A stretch of 64,000 nt of DNA, taken from assembly GCF_043380555.1 (NCBI RefSeq), contig NC_091758.1, forward strand, positions 15,675,400-15,739,399, given 5' to 3'. The translations under genes and the position numbers were made by a program. Shown here piece by piece: positions 42,209 to 53,402 of the stretch. This DNA comes from Nothobranchius furzeri (Eukaryota > Chordata > Actinopteri > Cyprinodontiformes > Nothobranchiidae). Below the pieces are notes generated by a model, which saw only the letters and a list, made by a program, of their open reading frames with translations, made no database searches and was not told where the DNA came from. The stretch's first letter is position 1. Each line of letters starts with the position of its first letter.

Positions 42209-42531
42209 TTAGTTTAGTTTATTTCAAACAAAGAAAACATACATAATTTTTTAAAAAGTACCACAAACAGAAAAAATACATATCATCCCATCTGTGTTTG
42301 AAAAGGAGTAGGCTGAAGTGGAAACTTATATATCCCTACCCCTTTATACAAGTCATTTTTACTTGTTTACTTAAATCTAACACAAAACCTACATTAAAAC
42401 AAACAAAATGGTACAAGTCACCAAAAAACCACCAAATTATATGGAAAAAAACAAAAAAAGAAAAAAAACCATCTTTTTACAATTGATACAATTTACTTTT
42501 CCTTGGAATAAAGGACACCCACATAAATCAT

Positions 42532-44361
42532 CTATTTTCCACTATATACTTGTTTAGAATATGTTTTTTTATAATTCATTTTAAACACATTTATATTTGT
42601 ACTTACTTTGATTTCTTCTTCTAAATTGTTCCATAATTTAACCCCTATTATTGTGATACACATCTGTTTTAATGTTGTTCTAAACTTATGTATCTTTAAG
42701 TTTAGTGTCCCTCTCAGGTTATATCCTCCTTCTCTCTCTGTGAACAGTTTCTGTATTTTATCAGGCATTAATTTATTTCTTACTTTATACATTATTTGTG
42801 CTGTTTTGTATTTAACCAAGTCCTGGAACTTCATTGTCCATGTTTTAATAAAAATTTCATTTGTGTGATCCAAATATCCTGCATTTGTTATTAATCTGAT
42901 AGCCCTTTTCTGCATTGTCATTATTGTTTGTAAATTACTTTTGTACGTGTTTCCCCAGACCTCTACACAGTAGCTCAAATATGGCAGTAGCATCGTATTG
43001 TATAATATATAAAGTGCTTTCTGATTAAAAATATACTTAGCTTTCCCCAATATAGCAATGCCCCGTGCAAGCTTCCCCCTAACATATTTGATGTGTGGCT
43101 TCCAACAGATCCTGCTGTCTATGACCACCCCAAGAAATTTTATTTCATATACTCTCTCAATTTTTACATTATTAATTACTATATCTAATTCATTGTATCT
43201 ACTTTCATTACCAAACAACATAAATTTTGTTTTCTCTAAATTTAGTGACAGTTTATTTACATCAAACCATTTTTTTAATTTATTTATTTCCTGTGTGACC
43301 ACATCCAGGACCTGTTGCAATTCCACACCCGAGCAACAAACATTTGTGTCATCTGCAAACAATACAAACTTCAATACTTGTGAAACCCTACAAATGTCAT
43401 TTATGTACATTATGAATAGTTTAGGTCCTAAGACTGATCCTTGAGGTACCCCACATTGTATCTCTCTTAGTCCTGATTTATGTTGATTTATTTGCACATA
43501 TTGTTGTCTATTTGATAAATAACTTTTTATCCAGTCCAATACTATACCCCTGAAACCATATTTTTCCATTTTTCTCATCAATACATCATGGTTTACTGTA
43601 TCGAAAGCTTTCTTCAGATCTAAATACAACCCTATTGCATGCTTCTTTTTGTCAATGCATTCTGTTATTTCCTCATTAAGATCAATCAGTGCCTGGACTG
43701 TCGACCTATCATTCCTGAAGCCATACTGGCATTCCGTCAGCAACTCACATTGATCAACAAAATTATCGAATCTTTTAACAAACAGCTTTTCTAATATTTT
43801 GGAAAATTGTGATAGTATTGACACAGGTCTATAATTTGTAAATTAATGCTTATCTCCTGTCTTGTAAATAGGAATTACCCTTGCTACTTTCATGTTATTC
43901 GGAAAAAACCCCTTTTGAAAAGAAAGATTACAAATGTGTGTTAATGGTTTTACAATGCCCTCAATCATACATTTCAGTGTTTTCATATCAATATCGTTCC
44001 AGTCTGTACTGGTTTTATTCTTCATATTTCTAACTATCTCATAAATCTCCTTCTCATCAACTGCTCTTAAAAAAACAGAATTTTTATTTCTTTCAACATA
44101 CTCTGTGGCATCCGTTTGTATCTCATCAACTATTATTTTTTCCTCCAATTTACATCCTATGCTTACAAAATATTTGTTGAATTCATCCACTGCTTCATTC
44201 ATGTTTGTAATATTATTTTTTCTCTCTATAAAATGTTGTGGATAGTTATTATTCCCTGTCTCTTTCCTAATTACACCATTTAATACTTTCCAGATGCCTT
44301 TTATGTTGTTTCTATTGTGCTCTAACTTTTTAATAAAATATTCACGTTTACACCTTCTCAT
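42532..44361 (-). pseudogene. LINE ORF2, reverse transcriptase domain
   Basis: Frames 44361-43843 and 43824-42532 are in the same register, separated by one TAA (43845-43843). Motifs: ARVIPIYKTGDKH, then CQYGFRNDRSTVQAL, LYLDLKKAFDTVNHD, GVPQGSVLGP, catalytic LFADDTNV (about 43365-43345) and GVVIDSRICWKPH. FADDT is typical of the Jockey superclade. Without the TAA the domain would be whole. Confidence 0.85.
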
Positions 44362-44423
44362 TATATTTATAAGTTTGTTTTTATATCTTTTGTACTTTTG
44401 TTCTGCTTCTGTCGTTCTGTTTT

Positions 44424-45551
44424 TTATAAATTCTCGGTAAAGTGTGTTTTTTTATTGCATGCATTTTGTAGTCCTTTTGTCATCCACGGTTTTTCTTTAT
44501 ACTTATTCCTCTGAATATTTTTGATAACTGGACAGTTTCTGTCAAATTGACTTTTAAATATATTTAAAAAGGTATCATATGCTTGGTCTACTTCATTTTT
44601 TTCATAAACAATATTCCAATCTTGTTCTAATAAATCATTTTTAAGACTATTTAACCTCTGGTCAGTTTTCATTCTTTTATACATATAGTTAGTTTCTTCT
44701 GTTTCATTTTTATAATGACAGTCATAAGAAGCAAAAACTGGTAGATGGTCACTCATATCGCTTATTAATAACCCACTTTCCACCTTTTCTTCCGTTAAAT
44801 TAGTGAATATATTATCTATTAAAGTAGTGCAGTGTAATGTTATTCTAGTCGGTCTGGTTATCAATGGAAATAAACCTAGACTGGACATTATATCAGTAAA
44901 TTCCTCTGTACTTTTGTTTTTATTTGGATTTAGCAAGTCTATATTGAAATCTCCACAAATAAACACTCCCTTCTGGTACAAATTTGTAAACATCTCCTCC
45001 ATTTTATTCTTAAATGTTTCAATCTTAGAGCCTGGTGTTCTATATATACAGCTTACTAATATGTTCTTCTTCTTTTTCATGCTTATTTCTACTGTTACAC
45101 ATTCCATCACTCCCTCAATAGTAGTCGTCATCATTTCTGCTTTTTTGTAATTAAGATTATTGTCAATATAAAGTGCCACCCCTCCTCCTTTTTTTCTTAT
45201 TCTGTCTTGGTGGATAAAGTCATATCCATGCAATTCAAAATTTCCTTCCTTTTTATGTGTTATCCATGTCTCTGATATGGCAATGATAGTAAATGGCTTC
45301 TTGAATTGTGCTATATATTCCTTGATGGCGTCAAAATTTGCATATAAGCTTCTGCTATTGAAATGAGCTATTGTCAAACTATTTTCTGACTTCATCTTCA
45401 TGTTGAATTGTTCTTCATTGTAATAATTACATTCATGTATTTCATTATTAAAGAAATTGTAATCAGGATCAATATTGCTGTCAAAATCCCAAAACCTTTC
45501 TTTACAGCCTATATTTGTGTCAATATGTAGTTCATTTGTCATCCTGTTCAT
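44424..45551 (-). pseudogene. LINE ORF2, endonuclease domain
   Basis: 375 open codons with the APE-type order: AHFNSRSLYANFDAI, AISETWI, GGGVALYIDNN, ILVSCIYRTPGS, FICGDFNIDLL, DNIFTN and ISDMSDHLPVF. It runs out of frame at CNKKTHF, where an A7 run (near 44447) is one base short of the frame that continues into the RT linker. Confidence 0.85.
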
Positions 45552-45685
45552 TATAAATTTCTAATCTCCCTCACACTAATCACGTTTCAAAATCCAAATA
45601 TCATTGAAAGATCAAGTCCTAAATGAAATTTCATTTTCCTCATATTTTAATCTACACATTCCATTCCTCTATCCCATCATCTCTT

Positions 45686-46072
45686 TTACTGAAATTGATC
45701 CAAATCTTCTAAACATTTAATCACCAGTATCTTTGCTTCTTCTGGAGTTCCATTCAATTTAACAAAAATTTTACAATTTGCAGTCCAGGTACCCTGGATC
45801 TTTTTCTGCTTCCTCAGAAAACGGGCTTTCTTTGCAATTTCTGCATTATACTTTGTCAGATGCTCATTTACATAGACCTCAGTTCCTTTCAACTTTTTTG
45901 CCTGCTTAAGGAGTGAATTTTTCATCTTTCTGCTCACAAATCTCATTAACACAGACACTTTTCCCTTCGTATTCCTACTTGATAAAACATGACACGCTTC
46001 AATGTTGTTCTCACTGATTTCAATACCCTGTGAGTGAAAGAAAGTTGTTACCTGCCTTTCCACATGATTCAT
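45686..46072 (-). CDS. LINE ORF1 (nucleic-acid-binding protein), open fragment
   Basis: 128 open codons: EISENNIEACHVL, VLMRFVSRKMKNSLLKQAKK, YVNEHLTKYNAEIAKKARFL, IQGTWTANCKIFVKLNG. This is the RRM-like second half of an ORF1 often found in fish CR1/L2-like LINEs. The N-terminal half is cut off by the 5' truncation at 46131, so the Met is probably internal. Confidence 0.65.
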   Translation of the reverse strand: MNHVERQVTTFFHSQGIEISENNIEACHVLSSRNTKGKVSVLMRFVSRKMKNSLLKQAKKLKGTEVYVNEHLTKYNAEIAKKARFLRKQKKIQGTWTANCKIFVKLNGTPEEAKILVIKCLEDLDQFQ

Positions 46073-46127
46073 ATCTGTATCAGTTGGTTCCTCCCCATTA
46101 TTATTTGCTACAGCTCGAGCATATGAT

Positions 46128-46859
46128 CTAGGTTGTCAAAAGATAAGTTAAAGGATTACTGTCTGTGATAACTGTAAAAGGGCTGCCGTACAGATAATCA
46201 CAGAATTTTTCTGTGACAGCCCACTTGAGGGCTAAAAACTCAAGTTTGTGAGCAGGGTATCGCGTTTCACATCGGGATAAGCCTCGGCTAGCGTAAGCTA
46301 TTACGCGCATCTCCCCCTCCTGCTCCTGATACAGGGCTGCCCCTAGCCCTGTTGTACTTGCATCCGTGTGCAATACATAAGAAAGTTTTGGGTTCGCAAA
46401 CCCTAGCACTGGAGCTGTGGTGAGTTTGTCTATAATGGTTTTGAATGCTTGTTGACAACTTTCAGACCACCTATCACCGAAAGGGACTTTTGGTGCAAAG
46501 TACTGGACATCTGCAGGCTTAGGGTGGTGACCCTTTCTCAAGGGTGGGTACCCGGCAGTAAGACTTGTCAGAGGTTTAACGATTTTGGAGAAGTCTTTAA
46601 TGAACCTCCGATAGTACCCAGCAAAACCTAAAAACTGGCGCAGTTCTTTTAGATTTTTGGGACTTGGCCATGTTTTGAGAGCGGCAATCTTTTCGGGATC
46701 GGTCTCAACTCCATGTTGTGAAACTATGTGTCCTAAATACTTTACTGATGTCTGAAAGAACCGACATTTTTCAAGGGACAATTTCAGACCATACACCTGG
46801 AGACGACCAAGCACATGGAGAAGGCGTGTATCATGCTGTTCAAGGGTGTCAGAAAACAC
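46128..46859 (-). pseudogene. Gypsy RT thumb and RNase H
   Basis: 243 open codons between the Tc1 and LINE insertions: CRFFQTSVKYLGHIVS, LKELRQFLGFAGYYRRFI, SYVLHTDASTTGLGAALYQ (RNase H first Asp), YPAHKLEFLALKWAV and FTVITDSNPLTYLL. It follows on from the RT active site once the Tc1 is removed. Confidence 0.9.
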
Positions 46860-46863
46860 TATA

Positions 46864-48474
46864 CAGGTGCTGGCCAGTAAATTAGAATATCATCAAAAGG
46901 TTGAAAATATTTCAGTAATTCCATTCAAAACGTGAAACTTGTACATTATATTCATGCAATGCACACAGACCAATGTATTTCCGATGTTTATTACGTTTAA
47001 TTTTGATATTTATAGGTGACAACCAATGAAAACATCAAATCTGGTATCTCAGAAAATTAGAATATTCTAAAGGCCAATGAAAAAATGTTTGTTTCTCTAA
47101 TGTTGGCCAACTGAAAAGAATGAACATGAAAAGAATGTGCATGTATAGCACTCAATACTTAGTCGGGGCTCCTTTTGCCTCAATAACTGCAGTAATGCGG
47201 CGTGGCATGGACTCGATCAGTCTGTGGCACTGCTCAGGTGTTATGAGAGCCCAGGTTGCTCTGATAGTCGTCTTCAGCTCCTCTGCATTGTTGGGTCTAG
47301 CGTATTGCATCCTCCGCTTCACAATACCCCATAGATTTTCTATGGGGTTAAGGTCAGGCGAGTTTGCTGGCCAATCAAGGACAGGGATACCATGGTCCTT
47401 GAACCAGGTGCTGGTGGTTTTGGCACTGTGTGCAGGTGCCAAGTCCTGTTGAAAGGTGAAGTCTGCATCCCCATAAAGTTGGTCAGCAGCAGGAAGCATG
47501 AAGTGCTCTAAAACTTCCTGGTAGACGGCTGCATTGACCCTGGACCTCAGGAAACAGAGTGGGCCAACACCGGCAGATGACATGGCACCCCACACCATCA
47601 CTGACGGTGGAAACTTTACACTGGACCTCATGCAACGTGGATTCTGTGCTTCTCCGCTCTTCCTCCAGACTCTGGGTCCTTGATTTCCAAAGGAAATGCA
47701 GAACTTGCTTTCATCAGAAAACATAACTTTGGACCACTCAGCATCAGTCCAGTCCTTTTTGTCCTTGGCCCAGGCGAGACGCTTCTTGCGCTGTTTCATG
47801 TTCAAGAGTGGCTTGACACACGGAATGCGACACCTGAATCCCATGTCTTTCATGAGTCTCCTCGTGGTGGTTCTTGAAGCGCTGACTCCAGCTGCAGTCC
47901 ACTCTTTGTGGATCTCCCCCACATTTTTGAATGGGTTTGTCGTCACAATTCTCTGCAGGGTGCGGTTATCCCTAGAGCTTGTACACTTTTTTCTACCACA
48001 TTTTTTCCGTCCCTTCGCCTGTCTGTTAATGTGCTTGGACACAGAGCTCTGCGAACAGCCAGCTTCTTTAGCAATCACCTTTTGTGTCTTGCCCTCCTTG
48101 TGCCAGGTGTCAATGATTGTCTTTTGGACAGCTGTTAAGTCAGAAGTCTTCCCCATGATTGTGGTGCCTTCAAAACAAGACTGAGGGACCTTTTAAAGGC
48201 CTTTGCAGGTGTTTTGAGTAAATCAGCTGATTAGAGTGGCAGCAGGTGTCTTCTATATTCAGCCTTTTCAGAATATTCTAATTTTTTGAGATACCAAATT
48301 TGGAGTTTTCATTAGTTGTCACTTATGAATATCAAATTTAAATGTAATGAACATTGGAAATACATTGGTCTGTGTGCATTGCATGAATATAATGTACAAG
48401 TTTCACGTTTTGAATGGAATTACTGAAATATTTTCAACCTTTTGATGATATTCTAATTTACTGGCCAGCACCTG
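46864..48474 (-). mobile_element. Tc1/mariner transposon, complete
   Basis: TA target duplications (46862-46863, 48475-48476) flank termini CAGGTGCTGGCCAGTAAATT in inverted orientation. The inverted repeats extend about 210 bp; the outer ~118 bp are identical by eye. A TTAGAATAT motif occurs at both outer and inner ends of each repeat, the arrangement of IR/DR-type Tc1 elements. Precise removal restores the Gypsy reading FLDDLIVFSD. 1611 bp, with an uninterrupted transposase. Confidence 0.95.
47152..48156 (-). CDS. Tc1 transposase, DD34E, intact 334 aa
   Basis: A full-length open frame. Residues about 1-110 form the paired-type double helix-turn-helix (DLTAVQKTIIDTWHKEG; GCSQSSVSKHI) with a degenerate AT-hook-like GRKKCGRKK linker. 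The catalytic triad is D148 (MFSDES), D238 (FQQDLAPAHSA) and E273 (PIENLWG), with exactly 34 residues between the second D and E. Family length is about 340 aa. It cuts and pastes the element at TA sites. Start at 48156: MGKTSDLT is the usual Tc1 opening. Confidence 0.95.
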   Translation of the reverse strand: MGKTSDLTAVQKTIIDTWHKEGKTQKVIAKEAGCSQSSVSKHINRQAKGRKKCGRKKCTSSRDNRTLQRIVTTNPFKNVGEIHKEWTAAGVSASRTTTRRLMKDMGFRCRIPCVKPLLNMKQRKKRLAWAKDKKDWTDAEWSKVMFSDESKFCISFGNQGPRVWRKSGEAQNPRCMRSSVKFPPSVMVWGAMSSAGVGPLCFLRSRVNAAVYQEVLEHFMLPAADQLYGDADFTFQQDLAPAHSAKTTSTWFKDHGIPVLDWPANSPDLNPIENLWGIVKRRMQYARPNNAEELKTTIRATWALITPEQCHRLIESMPRRITAVIEAKGAPTKY

Positions 48475-48792
48475 TAAGGTCATCTAAGAACACTAAAACT
48501 TCCTTAAGGTTTACATCCCCCATGCACTTCTCCATCAGCCTTTGGAAGGTACTGGGAGCATTAGTTATGCCCTGGGGCATTCTATTAAACTCCCAAAAAC
48601 CTAATGGACACACAAAGGCGGTTTTGTGCTTGTCTTGTTCATCAACTTCGATCTGATAATAACCGCTCTTCAGGTCTAAGACCGAGAACCATTTAGATCC
48701 GGTGAGAGCGGAGAATGCCTCTTCCAAATTTGGAAGGACATAGGCGTCTTTGATTGTGTTGAGGTTTAACTTGCGGTAGTCTACGCATAGTC
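48458..48792 (-). pseudogene. Gypsy RT core up to the active site
   Basis: Minus-strand VDYRKLNLN (about 48785), then KWFSVLDLKSGYYQIEVDE, FVCPLGFWEFNRMPQGITNAP and the catalytic VFLDDL (about 48490-48478). FLDD replaces the more common YLDD/YVDD. The Tc1 insertion follows one codon later. Confidence 0.85.
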
Positions 48793-49530
48793 TTACATCA
48801 CCAATTTTTTCCTCACCACCACAATTGGTGATGCAAAAGGACTCTCTGACTCACGGATTACCCCTGCTTCACTCAGCTCTTTTAAGTGCCTTCGAACTGC
48901 ATCCAGATCTTGTGGTCTGATTGGGCGGGGCCTTTGCTTAAAAGGTGTTTCATTGCTCAGTTTTATTTGGTGCCGTACTTTGCTTGTACAGCCAAAATCA
49001 GTGTCCGATTGTGCAAAGACCTCAGGCATTGCACTGAGTTTCTGTGTGATTCGGTCTTTCCATTCACTTGGGACTGGAAAGTCACCAAAGTCCAAATTCA
49101 ATGGGGCTGGCTCAGCTACCCTTTCCTCCGAAGTAGGGGTCTGTTTGGCTGAAACGACTTCCTCGATAGCATGAATGTCAGCAACTACACTTTTTGCAGA
49201 AATGACAATGTCGTGTTTACTTTCATTACGAAGTACAACTAGAATCCTTTGGAAAGGTTTGTCTGAAATGGTAAGTAAACTGTTTGTAACGAGAACACCA
49301 CCTGGCAAGGGGGATGAGGAGGGTGGCTCAACTACAACCCACTTGTCTGATGTTTTGATGTTTATATGGGCAAGCCCCTCCAAGACTAGACTCTGACCGG
49401 CTGGTATTATCTGGGACTCTATCCCGGCCAGAGTGACTAACCCAAGTCTAGTATCCTCTTTTTTTTTGTCTTTGCTGTAATACACTGAGGACCACCCTAT
49501 AACCGTAGGGTAGGGTGCGAGGATCAGCAT
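48793..49530 (-). pseudogene. Gypsy protease-RT linker and RT N-terminus
   Basis: Open for 245 codons, with HQIKLSNETPFKQRPRPIRP and SEAGVIRESESPFASPIVVVRKK, the classic Gypsy RT entry. It leaves frame at an A6 run near 48810, where one more A would continue into GDVRLCVDYRK. It overlaps the protease frame at an A9 run near 49460. Confidence 0.85.
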
Positions 49531-50050
49531 TAATTAGGGCAAAATCCTCGTAGAGGAGGTCTAATGCGTTTGTCCCGATCAGAACAGAAAGCTGAATGTT
49601 AGAGCTTGTGTCTGGAACAACTAAGGCATAGGTGGACACACCGATTTCAGAACCAAAACAGTCTTTTGGAAAAGTAATGTCAAGGCTAATAAAACCTAAA
49701 TAAGGGACGGTCTGACCATTTGCAGCCTGAACTTCCAGCAACTCACTTATCGGGTGGATTTCAAAGTTAGAGAGGTTGCTCTCATAAAAGGATTGAGACA
49801 CAGTGGTCACTTGGGACCCAGTATCTAGAAGACAGCTGCAGTCTTTACCATTGATTTGGACCTGAGCTGTATACTTTGCTCCAATTAACCCCTGTGGTAA
49901 TTTTGCAGTGTTTGATCTTTTGTGCCGGAAGGGTTTGCTGGATTTACACATCCCTCTTTTGTTGGGACTTGTTTCATTAGAAGCACTCATTTGCCCCGCA
50001 ATGAGAGCTGGTTCAAGTTTAAAGGTTGGTTCAGATTTTGTTTGTCCCAC
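49448..50050 (-). CDS. Gypsy aspartic protease (retropepsin)
   Basis: 200 open codons. LLDTGSQVTTVS (about 49830) is the active-site loop, and ...SVLIGTNALDLLYED (about 49575) the ILG-type second motif. It overlaps gag by about 64 bp in a different frame, as in many Gypsy elements where pol is reached by frameshifting. The dimeric enzyme would mature Gag-Pol. Confidence 0.8.
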   Translation of the reverse strand: MGQTKSEPTFKLEPALIAGQMSASNETSPNKRGMCKSSKPFRHKRSNTAKLPQGLIGAKYTAQVQINGKDCSCLLDTGSQVTTVSQSFYESNLSNFEIHPISELLEVQAANGQTVPYLGFISLDITFPKDCFGSEIGVSTYALVVPDTSSNIQLSVLIGTNALDLLYEDFALINADPRTLPYGYRVVLSVLQQRQKKRGY

Positions 50051-51720
50051 TGTAGTTGTTTTTCTTTTAGCTGTTTTCTCTTATCGGCAACTAAAGTTGG
50101 GTTTGGGTCGTTTGAGCAGGCAGAAACAATATGCCCGTCTTCACCGCATTGAAAACAGTACCAAGACCTGGGTCTGTTTTTCGCAGTTGTTGGTGCTGCT
50201 CGAGTTTGTTCAAGTACTCGGGTGTTCATTTTTTTTTCATTTGATTTGGAGGAAGCAGTTTTCTTCGTCGTAGCACTTGCAGATTTTAGTTTAGCAAGAT
50301 GGCTCTGGAGTTCAGCAATCTGTGCTTTTAACTGTTTGATTTGAGGGTTTGCAGGAGCGACAGGATAGTCTGTGGCTTCGGTTTTCATTTTAGTGACATG
50401 CTTCTGAAGCTCTGTCATCTGGGCTCGCATTTCAGTTAAGTCAGTTTGGATTGTGGGGTCGAAAAAGTCAGTGCCTACTGATATGGCATGTGAACCCGCT
50501 TTTAGCCTGGTAGCACCTAAATGTTTTTTCATTCGGCTCTCTTTGGCTGTGTGTTTATCTTCCTCTACTCTCAACTGTAACAAGAATTCTGCAAATGGCG
50601 GAGGGTTATCTTTTTTTCTTTCTAGCTGAAGGTCTGCTAGTAGGGCATTATCCCAGCAACCGCGACAGAATTGACGTAAGAGGTGTCTATCAGTTTCACC
50701 ATTTGAAACGCCACCTCTTTTCTGAGCTTTAACTAGAGCTGTTTGTAGTCGATGGAGATAATGCGATGGTTTCTCGCCTGCATCCTGGAACATATTGAGG
50801 AACTTTGCAAAAAGTTCATCCCCATCCTCTACTGTGCCATAAGCTGAGTCTAACAGTTTAATGTAAACAGAAGGTAAGGCTGTAGGACCTAACGCTTCGA
50901 CAACATTTGCTGCGGGTGGAACAAGACTGTCTGTAATTTTCCGGGAGCGTTGTAAATCAGAAAACTCCGGATCGTGAAGGATAAGCTCAACACTACTTCG
51001 CCAAGTTTCAAAACTTACCTCGTGACTGGGACAAGGTAGTATGCCAGAGAACTGTTTTAAGCGAAATAAGATTCCCTAGAGACAGGGGTTTCACTTCTAA
51101 CTATGTGCTCCACAACCACTTTTTTGGATCTCTGGAGGAGTTAGAAAACTGCGGGGCATGTCAGATACCAGAGGGGTTTGAAATGGCTTAGCGGATTCAG
51201 TTTGAGTTACTCTCAAGTTGGTTTGTGTCACCTGCTCATTTTCGGTTCGACCTTCATCTATGATGTGAGAAACATTTTGAGTGGTGTCAGTTTGGTCACT
51301 TCCAGTCTCACTGGTTAGCGACTGACTGCACTGAGCAATATGCTCATGTAACACAGCCTCAAAGGACTGGCCTGTTAGTTTGGCTATTCGTTGTAGTTCA
51401 TGGAAAAAACTGTGAGTTTTGGTGGTAGTAACAGTCTCCATATACTCTGTGGAAAGTGCTCTGATTTGGCAAGTTTCATTTTGACTTTGAAGGGTATAGG
51501 GTAGTGAAGGCTCAAGTGCTGCCACGGCAGCTCCACTCTCATATTCAACAATAGTATTATGGTGCCAATGAGACTGAGGGTCATCAATTGGTATGGTTCT
51601 CTTTATCTGCCCATACTTGTTCAGAAAATTTGTCAAGTCTTCATCAAGGTTAACATCAGCAAAAGCACTAACAATGACTGAATTAGGGATTTTAATGTTT
51701 TCTTTGTCGACTATGTCCAT
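49987..51720 (-). pseudogene. Gypsy gag (PNMA/CCHC type), one frameshift
   Basis: The N-terminal frame 51720-51097 opens MDIVDKENIK and has an RRM-like beginning similar to PNMA/ZCCHC gag relatives (DLTNFLNKYGQIKR, then WHHNTIVEYES). The second frame, from about 51065, carries the capsid (FETWRSSVELILHDPEFSD; AKFLNMFQDAGEKPSHYL), a heptad stretch and a CCHC knuckle CFQCGEDGHIVSAC (near 50150). The frame break lies at about 51070-51100. Gag coats the RNA and forms particles. Confidence 0.8.
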
Positions 51721-51782
51721 GTTTGTATTTTACTTTAGTCTTGTGGTCTGGGTCAAATTATGTGTAAATCCTTCTTAATTTG

Positions 51783-51800
51783 CTCCTGGCTGGCTCGCCA
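51783..51800 (-). promoter_or_regulatory. Gypsy primer-binding site complementary to tRNA-Arg
   Basis: The minus strand reads TGGCGAGCCAGCCAGGAG, 4 nt after the 5' LTR end. Its complement matches, as I recall it, the 3' end of vertebrate tRNA-Arg(ACG) including CCA over all 18 bases. Confidence 0.75.
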
Positions 51801-51804
51801 ATTC

Positions 51805-53402
51805 TGTAACACTCCTGTGTAGGCGATTACAGGGGAAATAGTTATTTGAACTAAGGGTTGGACCAGTATGGATCAGGTAGGTTCGACTACTGGAGCAAAT
51901 TTAGGATTTGAGTAAAATTAAAAGAAGAAAGAGACCACAGACCAGAATTAAACTGCCGGCTTATTATTTGTAACAGTAAATAGACAATACACGAACAATA
52001 AACACACAACACAAATTTACAATTGGTAACCCCTGGTTAAGATTTTTTGGAATTAAATGGGTTAAGTGTTCTTTTTCTTTTAAAACCTGTATTTTGGGAT
52101 TTAACACTTAATTCTAATTTGGGGTAGGTTGCAACCTTTCAATAGACCCTAGTTTACGTTATCTGTTTTTTTCTATTTGTCTCCTTCTTAAGTTTACTCA
52201 ATTAGAATAAACCATCAAATTCAGCTCTATGGTTCCAGCAAATCCTTAGTTCTCTTTGACCCACGTTAATAAATTTTTCCGCAGGTATAACCCTTTCATG
52301 GAAATAACCTTGCATAGAAAAAGATTTACCCTTTTACCCGTATTCAAGTTCCCACAATCAAGTAAAACCAACAAAAAAAAACTTTACACAACCAAAATAA
52401 TCCAGCAAAAGGCTGAACACATGTGCAGTTCACAGTCTCTAGTCTCCTTGTCGGTGATTCTGAAGAACATTTCGGCTCTTATTGAGTTCAGTGCCCTCCT
52501 GAAACAAGAAACAAAGCAACTCCCACCAGTGTTTGGAAGACCCATCCAACGTTGGTGAAGTCCAGGGCTGATTCAGCAGAGGGAGGTCTGCTGGCGACTA
52601 CGGCTCAGCTCACGAATCCATGGGTGGCTCGCCATCTTAGCTCTTCACGTGGTTCCCGCGGTCGGGTTTAGGAGGTTGTCTTCCGACCCACACTAAAAGG
52701 CCTAGCATAACAAAATATGCATACATGAATAAAATGAGGCACCAGGTAGTGCTGAAATAAAACCCAGATTCTGTCTCATTTGTGCCGACAAACATGCAGC
52801 TCCTTCAAAACGGACAGAAAACGGCAACCGCCGGCCGTTACATTAACAGCCCTTCTCCCTCCAGCACTCACCATAACATGCTTCCCCATTTCACCCAGTC
52901 ACTACTTTAGCGCCACATTTACATGAAATAATAGTTACATTACACATCTTTGCTTAACTAAAATTATACATTTCTTTTAACTCACCAAGTCCTTTTCACA
53001 ACTTTACAAAACGTCTCTAACTGGAACAGATTGGAACATCAAAAACGTTTCTTGCTGTATTTTTGGTCACAAAAGGAAAATTCGCCTTAGGCAATTTCTT
53101 TTAACTCTTCAGCTCTCCTTCTCTCTTTCGCTGCGGTAGCTCTGCGTGCTGCAGTAGTTCTGGGTGTTGCTGCTCATCTCCCTCGCTTAGCTGCGACTAA
53201 GCAACCGAGCGATCCGGTTGGCTGTTGCCAATCACATGGCTCGCACAACATCCGTTTACAAAAATAAAAGTCTGATGTCTTAAAAGTCTGATCAATAAAA
53301 GTAACATTTCTGTAATATAAGTTTTTTTATTTGTTTAATTTATTTTTAAACAACTACAAACTATAGTAATATAATTAAAACTATCCTGAAACCTGGGTTA
53401 CA
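51805..53402 (-). repeat. Gypsy 5' LTR
   Basis: 1598 bp, TGTAACAC...GGGTTACA. Uninterrupted copy of the LTR that is split by DIRS at the other end. A small AT-rich zone with AATAAAAG (near 53265 and 53295) lies in its last 150 bp. Confidence 0.9.

Larger units (their letters stand above)
42209..46131 (-). mobile_element. Jockey-superclade LINE (CR1/L2/Crack-like), near full length, TSD GTTGT
   Basis: Inserted in the Gypsy RNase H coding region; GTTGT flanks it (42204-42208 and 46132-46136), and removal rejoins the TYLLTT/AKLD reading. On the minus strand: ORF1 (from 46072), endonuclease, RT, then a 3' end with AATAAACTAAACTAAAC. It carries only one single-base indel in an A run and one in-frame stop in ORF2, so it is young. 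Confidence 0.85.
32605..53402 (-). mobile_element. Ty3/Gypsy retrotransposon carrying three nested insertions, TSD CTTA
   Basis: It has near-identical direct LTRs (32605-33961 plus 39574-39819, and 51805-53402), a primer-binding site, a polypurine tract, and gag, protease, RT, RNase H and integrase in order on the minus strand. CTTA flanks both sides (32601-32604 and 53403-53406). Without the DIRS element, LINE and Tc1 inside it, it is about 9.6 kb. I count roughly 15 mismatches between the two ~1.6-kb LTRs, so the insertion is recent. Coding frames are nearly intact, broken mainly by single-base indels in A/T runs. Confidence 0.9.
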
